Origin: Isoetes taiwanensis
Taxonomy: Eukaryota; Streptophyta; Lycopodiopsida; Isoetales; Isoetaceae
NCBI GenBank assembly: GCA_021234155.1
Contig: JAJEKV010000052.1
Span: 5,249,606 to 5,313,605, forward strand
Length of the DNA stretch: 64,000 nt
Direction: 5' to 3'
The translations under genes and the position numbers were made by a program. The notes under the pieces were generated by a model. The model searched no databases, was not told the origin of the DNA, and worked only from the letters and a program-made list of their open reading frames with translations. Positions 57,557 to 64,000 of this stretch are shown one piece after another. Within the stretch, counting starts at the first letter, position 1, and every line of letters begins with the position of its first letter.

Positions 57557-58715
57557 CTAGAAAAAATGCCCAGCATTGCTGGGCTTTTCCCCTGGCATAA
57601 GTTCAAAAATTAATAAAATGTGAAGTACATTTTACAAAGATCATGTTTTAGCGATACAGGAGGATATATATGTTATTCACATAAAATATATACTTCACAA
57701 TAGGCTAAGGAATTGGAAATCAAGGATTGAGAATCAAATATACATAAACATTATCGTTATACATGTCCACAATTTTGAAAAGTATTTCATGTACAAATAT
57801 GTGCATTTGACGCATCGAGTTATGTATTAGATAATTTTCCGGACCGGGAGAAATTCTCGAAAAAATTTTTCGGCGGCGCGACGAACGAGCGAAAGCGCCG
57901 CCGAGGTCAACGGCTCCGCCCGAAAATTTTTCTCCGAATTCCGACCGCCGGAAATTAACAAACGTAATGATAACTACCCTCAAATTTCGCCTTAATTTTT
58001 TTTTTTTTCGACCTCTTTTTCTTCGATCTGAAGCTCTGTTTTTCTTCGGTCCGAGCTTGATTTCGAGAAATGAGTTCGAATGAAGACTGAGAAATGAGTT
58101 CCGTGGAGCTTGTTTTCTCGAGAAATGAGTCTCTGATGAGATTGAAGAGGCAATAAAAAGAAAGTCTCAAGAACCCTATAAACGCCTCATCTTTACTCCA
58201 GTTCCCTAACCGAAGTTTTTCGTAACCAACGGCTTTTCGTGTTTTGGATATGGCGTAGAATGAGCTTGGAATAGACAGAGAAGAGGCTCGCGACAACTTG
58301 ATATTTTTCTCCTCGCTTCAAACGCTTTGGAGGCATGGAGCTTCTATTTCCATCATTTTGGAGGCTATGGTGTTCTAGCAGCCCAAGCATCGAATCTAAA
58401 GGAACATCATTTTGGAAGCACCGAACCGAGGGAAGATCTGCACTGTAAACTAGGGAAGATAACCATGGAAGCTCTCTCAAAAATCGAAGAATCTCTCTCT
58501 GGCGAAGAACTCTGCGGGAAAATGTAAGGAGGCAAATTTGAGGGTCATAAATTCCTAATAAAATTTATGAGGACAAATCAAGCATGGTAAAATGAGATCA
58601 AAATAGTTAAGCTTCTTAGTTTATGTTAAAAAATAATTGGTCAAATTTACAAAATTTAGAATAACTAAAAATATAGTAAAAATGACGATGACATTGGCGC
58701 CCTTTAGTGATATAT
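57557..58715 (-). mobile_element. Helitron-like element
   Basis: The 3' end on the - strand has the three expected marks: a GC-rich hairpin (57568-57584, GCCCAGC/GCTGGGC with a 3-base loop), a short A/T spacer and a terminal CTAG followed by T. A second strong hairpin, CGGCGGCGC/GCGCCGCCG, lies inside at 57871-57903. The 5' end is uncertain. The boundary at about 58713 is chosen because TATATCACTAAAGGGCGCC on the - strand resembles plant Helitron starts, but a clean TC is missing. No Rep/helicase is present. The middle (58020-58530) has short frames that might be a captured gene fragment. Confidence 0.5.
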
Positions 58716-58739
58716 GTTCTAGCACGCCTAGGAACTACT

Positions 58740-59141
58740 GATTAAAAGCTTCGGAGGTATTTCTTCAATTTGATGATTCCTAATCAAAGCAAGCCACTGA
58801 GATTTTTACTTGAAAAATTTTTTCATTGAGGTCTAATGCAAAAAGCTTTTGCAAATTTCCAATACCCGAAGCAATAGAAATGCACAGGTTCTGCAAACTA
58901 GTTAGATTGCCAATTTGATTAGAAAGAGTAACATGCATTTGCTTATTGGAAGAGTCCAATAATTTCAAATTGAGGACATTAAAATCCCCTTCAATGCTGC
59001 CATTTAGATTGTTACTAATAAGCCTAAGTGTTTTGATGCTTTCAAGACTAAGGAGCCCTTTGTGTATGCCTCCTCTAAGCTTACCCTTATCAAGCTTTAT
59101 CCCCAAATTGTGAAGAATCGAGCCAGCAAGCTAGTCACTAT
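58740..59141 (-). pseudogene. Leucine-rich-repeat fragment of a receptor-like protein
   Basis: The - strand frame at 59106-58780 contains about three LRR units: SLESIKTLRLISNNLNGSI, LNLKLLDSSNKQM..LSNQI, and GNLTSLQNLCISI followed by GNLQKLFALDLNE. The L..L.L..N.L.G.I spacing is the plant extracellular type found in receptor kinases and receptor-like proteins that sense peptides or microbes. Neither a signal peptide nor a kinase domain is present. The frame fails after ALDLNE and, on the other side, at the border with copia 2 at 59142, so the gene was probably cut by that insertion. Confidence 0.65.
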
Positions 59142-59837
59142 TGTTAAAAATAGGCACCAACAAAAGATTTCTGCACACAGCAAGTATCAAAAACAATGAC
59201 AAAATTACCACAGAACATAGAGCTATGCTTCTCCTTCAAATCAAGTTTTCTGATGTATTCAACATCAGCAAGCACTTCAAGCTTTATTCTTTGCTGGCAG
59301 CGAATCAAAATAGAACTTAACACTGCGGAACACACACTGAACTGCGAATTTGGATCCAACCTGTTCGAATCTAAATTCGTTTTTAATAGCACAACAAATC
59401 CAGACACCAATTGCACAAGCACAAGCTAATCCAGAAGCAAATTTCAAGAGCAACTCTACCTCTGATATCAAGCAAAACAAACGCAATACCTCTGCACAGA
59501 TTCAATCCTGCTGTTCTTCCTCAAATCGTGTCTTCTTCCCCTCGCCGATTCGCATCCATACGTGTATCGGGGATCTCTTCCACGATTCGGCAGTGGTGAC
59601 TAAGGTGTTGCGAAGTCTCATAATGCGGCCATCTCCATTTTATCCTTTATCGATAAGCCCCTTTGTTACCATGCACACCTGCGTTCACTTCCTGGTTTTC
59701 TTTATTTTATAGATGTCTTTCACCGGAGACTTTGTGTCCACGTGGTCTCTCAACTTTGCAACACCAATCTATGACATGATAATATATAACAAATAACAAA
59801 TGGTGCCCTCTCACAATGGCATGATAATATATAACAA
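59142..59837 (-). repeat. Inferred 3' LTR of copia 2
   Basis: The right border is set by the purine tract GAAGGGGAAT directly before TGTTATATATTATCATG (- strand). The left border is inferred from TTTTTAACA at 59142, which gives TG...CA ends and coincides with the break in the LRR frame. A TATA-like TCTATAAAATAAAG lies at about 59700-59713 and the 17-base phrase CATGATAATATATAACA occurs twice (59774 and 59821). The partner LTR is not available to confirm this. Confidence 0.55.
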
Positions 59838-60120
59838 TTCCCCTTCATGCCATTCTTGTTATTGTATTCCAAGCAATTTTTGTATATATCGAGCTTTTTC
59901 TCTCGTCATTGCCTTGGTGAATATATCCGCAACGCTTGATGTGAAGTTTCTACATCTTTGCATTACTATTACACACCTAGCAATAAGATCTCTTATAAAA
60001 TGCATATGCAACTCGATATGTTTTGTTCTTTCATGATGTACCGGATTCTTTGCTATAGCAATACAACTCATTTGTCGGTTAGAGCGTAGTAGGGTCATTT
60101 TGTGATATACCTATCTCAAT
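59838..60120 (-). pseudogene. Copia 2 RNase H C-terminal region
   Basis: The frame at 60098-59859 reads AIAKNPVHHERTKHIELHMHFIRD and, after an altered stretch, VADIFTKAMTREKARYIQKLLG. This is the classic end of the copia polyprotein: the IA.NP..H.R.KHIE...H..RD block with its catalytic residues, then the ADIFTK block. The purine tract and LTR follow directly. Confidence 0.85.
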
Positions 60121-61700
60121 CAACGACCTTCTAACCCGGACAATTTCTTTGATTTGCTAGAGAAGATCTTTGAATTACCGCTCATATGACATTGCCAATC
60201 GGACGATTGTTTTTGCTCCTCCATGAAATTATACCACTGCTAGAATCAAGGCATGTAACCCGGGCGTGGACCTTCTTGCATCTAGATCACCCCTTAATCT
60301 CATCCTGTGTATGCAAGCGGGGTCAAGTTGTTCGGAACAAAAGTGATTCCACGATCTTTAGTGCCTTTTAAGTATCTTAAAATCCTTTTAGCGGCTACCC
60401 AATGTCCTTTGCCTGGGATTATTATTGTACCTACTCAATAAGTTTACTGCATAAGAAATGTAAATCGAGTACTATTAGCTACATAAAGTAGGCATCCTAT
60501 AAGCTCTCCTAAGGGTATACTTTCCATTTCTTCCTTCTCATGTTACGATGATGGACATAACCCTCTTGAAATTTTATATCCTGCCGCAAGAGGAGAATTC
60601 AACGGATTTGCATTTTCAAGCCTAAACCTTTTAGCATATTCTCTATATTTCTTCTCGTAATCGGTTTAAGCATCCTATTTTCCTTGTCTCGCTTCATTTC
60701 AATACCCAAAAGCTGTTTGGTTCTCTCAAGATCTGTCATTTTAAATTTTTGCTTCAAAATTTCTTTGCACTTATCTAGACAAGTGCATACAATTTGCTGC
60801 CATTATCATGATCATCCACATATAAAGCAATAATGCAAAAATTCCCTTCATTCCTAAATGATATAAGTTTCCATCATTCTCAAGTTTTTCAAACCCTGCT
60901 CCCTTTAGATATTCATCTATACATTTATTCCACTCTCTAGTGCTTGTTTTAAACCATAGACTGCACGATGCAATTTCCATACCATATTATCCCCCTCCTC
61001 AAATCCGGTGCTTGTTTCATGTATATTTCTTCTTGCAAGCTTGCATTCAAGAATGCGCTTTTACATCCATATGATGTACCTCAAGCTTCATGGCATTGGC
61101 TAAAGCTAGCACAAGTCTTATACTTGTTAATTTGACTATGGGAGAGTATGTTTCTTCAGAATCAATTCCTTTCTTTTGAGAGAATCCCTCGCAAGCAACT
61201 AATCTTGCTTTGAATTTTTTGACCCATCATCGCTTTTGTTTTTACTCTATAAATTCATTTATTGCCAACCACATTTTTCCCTATTGGATATTTCACTAGC
61301 TCATATGTTCCCTGTATCTTTAAATGAGTCCATCTCTTCTTGCATTGCTTTTAACCATTCATGAACCTTTTCGAATCAAGAACTTCTTCAAGGGATCTAG
61401 GAGTCTCTGGTTCAAACACTGACCATCAAAGAAGGATATCTATTTGGTTGTCTTCCTATTCTTCTAGATTTTCCCTACCATATCTACCAAACATTTACGG
61501 ATTATAGTCTATACCGTATCTTTTAGCTTTTCCACTTCGATTTTCTTTTTTTGTGTTGTCTTCTTTCAACTGCGAGGCATAGGCACAACACCTTCACCTT
61601 CCTCATTGGTATCTTCGCTTTCCTCCTCATCTGTTTTATCATCATCGAGTCAAAATCGGGCCGTAATAATGGATTTATCGAGCTATGATCCTTGACCTCC
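60121..61700 (-). pseudogene. Copia 2 reverse-transcriptase region, badly broken
   Basis: The YVDD catalytic motif is encoded at 60811-60822 on the - strand (context IALYVDDHDNGS). A further landmark, KGAGFEKLENDGNLYH (frame 60980-60771), corresponds to the K..FE....D..LY... block just before it. The remaining polymerase is split into short frames by stops and frameshifts. Element cDNA synthesis would depend on this enzyme; it is dead as read. Confidence 0.75.
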
Positions 61701-62760
61701 ATTTTGGATGTTGTATCCCATGTCTATCTTTATAGAACTTGTTTTCATCAAACATAACATCTCTACAACAATTATTTTCTTTGTGTCGCATAAAATACTC
61801 TATAGCCTTTTGATTCCTCATCATAACCTACTAGGAAACCAATTTCTGCTCTATCATCTAGCTTATGTCTTGTTTCTTTAGGAATATGAACATATGTCAA
61901 GCAACCATAAGCTTTAAAGAAATCATAATGAAAGAAGTTAGCTTACAATTTGACCATAGTTCTTCTTCGTATATTACCATTCAAACCGCCTCGACCCGTA
62001 GCCTATTTTGTATAAAAATGCTTTTCATCGCTTTCTTCCCAAAGATAATTTGGCAAACCTCGCAAACTTAATCATTGACCTTACAACATCTAGAACCGCT
62101 CGGTTTTTTTTTTTCAACACCATTTTGTTGAGGTGAATACCTACATGTAAAATTTGTCTTTTTATTCCATGCTTGCAACAAAAAATATTTAAATATTCTT
62201 GAAAGATATTCTCCACCTCTATCGACTGATGCATTTGAGTCTACTAATTCGCTTTGCCTTTCCATCTCACTTACATATAGCTTAAATGCATCTATAGCTT
62301 TATCTTTAGAGGACAATAGATAACACTTACCCATTCTACTGAAATCATCAATAAAAGATATATAATATCTTTTACCTGTTCTCCCTTGTATATTTAATGG
62401 TCCGCAAAGATCCGTGTGCACAAGATCAAGGGGTCCTTTTGCTCTTTTCATTGATTTGCTAAAGGGCAACCTGGTTAATTTGCCTAACACACAACCTGGA
62501 CAAATAAACCTTTCATGTACATCATTCTTTCCATCAATCAAGCCCTTCTTTATCATATATCTAATATTATTCATATGTGTATGCGCAAGTCTATTATGCC
62601 AAACTGACGCCGAAGTGATTGCTAACATATTTATGCTTTGCTTCTCTTTATTTGAAAATTGAAAAAAGATTACCAACACGCTTTTGCAAAAACCTTAACT
62701 CATCATTCATAAATACCTTACACCCTCCTTTGTTAAACCGTAGCTCATATCCAAGATCAA
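61701..62760 (-). pseudogene. Copia 2 GAG-pre-integrase and integrase
   Basis: The frame at 62679-62068 has HNRLAHTHMNNIRYMIKKGL followed by CPGCVLGKLTRLPF (the H..C..C zinc-binding part), then LVHTDLCGPL (first catalytic Asp), SFIDDFSR, DRGGEYLS (second Asp region) and CRYSPQQNGV. After that the catalytic Glu region is lost to a frame change and a T/A run near 62105. The zinc finger and core come in the order usual for copia integrase. Confidence 0.88.
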
Positions 62761-62939
62761 CTAGTTGACAAACTGATATAAAGATTTTTATACAACCCCG
62801 GAACGCAAAGGACATTGGAAATATCCACATTATTTCCTTGCAAATCGAATAGTTGCAGCATCCCTTTTCCGGTTACCTCCTGCAAATGTCCATTTCCTAA
62901 CCGGACATGACTTAAGTGTTTACTAGAACAAACACCATT

Positions 62940-63040
62940 CAAAGATCGACAGCATTCACTCTCATCGATCGTTCAAATCCACACTATCAACTATAAATAC
63001 ATCGCCTCATCATTAGAAAAGCATTCATTGATCTCACACG
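62940..63040 (-). pseudogene. Copia 2 protease remnant
   Basis: A short - strand phrase FIVDSVD lies where copia proteases have IVDSGAS. The Gly after Asp-Ser is missing, so either the active site is mutated or a base is lost. No longer frame survives. Confidence 0.45.
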
Positions 63041-63164
63041 TTGATAAGACAAATGGTTTTACCTCTTGATCGTCTTTGTTCTTTCTCACGATTCTCGCCA
63101 AAGATCCACCTCTTGAGTTATATTTACTCTTGATGTTCCTCTTCTTCCCCTTCCCCTTGATGAG

Positions 63165-64000
63165 CTACCTCTTCCCCCTTGACACATAACCCCCTCTTTC
63201 AGCTCTGCCTCTTCCTTTACTATAGTTCTTGGGGCTAGAACATGTAGTGGAGATGTGCCCTAATCCTCCACAATTATAACAAGACATTTCCTTTAATTTT
63301 GGACAATTAATTTTTAAATGTCCCATTTCATGACAATAGTAACATGGACCTACAGTTTTTTCTGAATAATCCCTTTTAACCACATTACCTTTTGCTTTTC
63401 CAGTAAACAATACCTCAGAACTCTCTTCTTCTTCATCAACTATTTTTCTTTGTTCAAGTTCCGTCCTTACTAACCTTTCTGCATCATCACGATTTTTAGT
63501 TGTGCTTCTAATTAAGGTAGACAATACATCATACCTTGAAAATGCACGTGATATGGCTAACACTTGAAATTCATCACTTAGCCTAGCACCGGCGCATCTA
63601 GATCGGCAAAAATGTTATCTAACTTAGCAAAAAACTCTGTGATATTTTCTCCTTCCACATATTTTAGTTGTCTCAATTCCTTATCTAGCACATCCAATTG
63701 TGATGACGATTTTCTTTCATATTTACTAATGAGATATGACCACATTTGTTGAGGATCCATACCACGCATTCTTAAAAGTATACTAGAACCAACTTTACAT
63801 GATATAATTCCTCTAGCTTCTCTAATTTTATTTTCAGAGTAAATACTGCTAGCACTAGTGGCTTCTGTCTTGCTCTCACCTTCACTAATTTTCATCTTAC
63901 CCAGCTTTGACAGTATATCCTTCAACTCCTTACCTTCGAGGTCGCAATATCCATCAACCCTTCTCGCATTTAACACTTCTTGTATCTTCTCCTTCCATAT
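63165..64000 (-). pseudogene. Copia 2 gag with two CCHC zinc knuckles, right end cut
   Basis: The first frame (63976-63578) carries the N-terminal and central gag: EARGIISCKVGSSILLRM, PQQMWSYLISKYE and VEGENITEFFAKLDNI. The second frame (63563-63165) carries the end of the capsid part (STLIRSTTKNRDDAERLV), an acidic linker and the zinc knuckles CYYCHEMGHLKINCP and CYNCGGLGHISTTCS, then an Arg/Gly-rich tail. A single frame change at about 63575 separates them. The start codon and 5' leader lie beyond the window. Confidence 0.88.

Larger units (their letters stand above)
59142..64000 (-). mobile_element. Ty1/copia retrotransposon 2, truncated by the window edge
   Basis: On the - strand, from the right edge: gag, protease remnant, integrase, reverse transcriptase, RNase H, purine tract and a 3' LTR. 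The order and motifs match copia 1 closely, including the gag phrase IISCKV and paired zinc knuckles, so both belong to one lineage, but the LTRs are unrelated in sequence. The 5' LTR lies outside the window. Frames are broken throughout. Confidence 0.88.

Overview
This window is nuclear DNA from a land plant with a large, transposon-rich genome. The evidence is Ty1/copia elements with two CCHC knuckles in Gag, a CACTA element, an APE/RT-type LINE, Helitron-like termini, short GT-AG introns of about 65-90 bp, an H2A.Z exon, a leucine-rich-repeat fragment and a Bowman-Birk-type inhibitor. A fern, lycophyte or other non-seed plant would fit, but the sequence does not settle this. There is no sign of prokaryotic or organellar organisation.

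Layout. Positions 1-2830 hold clusters of a palindrome built on GTGTATTC/GAATACAC, with little recognisable coding. Positions 2.9-6.0 kb carry a heavily frameshifted gene on the + strand of an uncharacterised, transposase-like family (D..., QLDN...ENKN and GHTHDQID motifs). After a MITE (6.18-6.41 kb) come a small spliced + strand gene and a convergent broken - strand gene of a second uncharacterised Cys-rich family (7.17-8.68 kb). From 9.7 to 14.15 kb there are two inverted copies of a roughly 650-bp repeat and a second MITE.

The middle of the window is a nest. One LINE on the - strand runs from about 31.6 kb (endonuclease) to 11.46 kb (3' end with a microsatellite tail). It is split by a roughly 3.2-kb CACTA element (14.50-17.73 kb), by an 11.3-kb tandem array of four LTRs and three tiny internal domains (18978-30277, flanked by one TGATC duplication), and by the material at 12.36-14.15 kb.

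Further right is a complete but degenerate copia element (35548-41016, duplication ATTCC). An AT-rich stretch follows with a few candidate host exons: a coiled-coil exon near 44.8 kb, the H2A.Z exon at 49.26 kb, and - strand exons at 50.2 and 51.5 kb. Next come a second copy of the LINE 3' tail motif (52.9 kb), a weakly understood stretch (53-56.5 kb), a Bowman-Birk-type gene with a TATA box (56.7-57.1 kb), a Helitron-like element (57.56-about 58.7 kb) and an LRR fragment. That fragment is abutted by a second copia element of the same lineage, which runs off the right edge.

Most coding regions carry single-base frameshifts, several at homopolymers. Near-identical repeats differ in small local patches. 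Either many of these genes are genuine relics, or the assembly has uncorrected indels; both should be kept in mind for every broken gene listed here.
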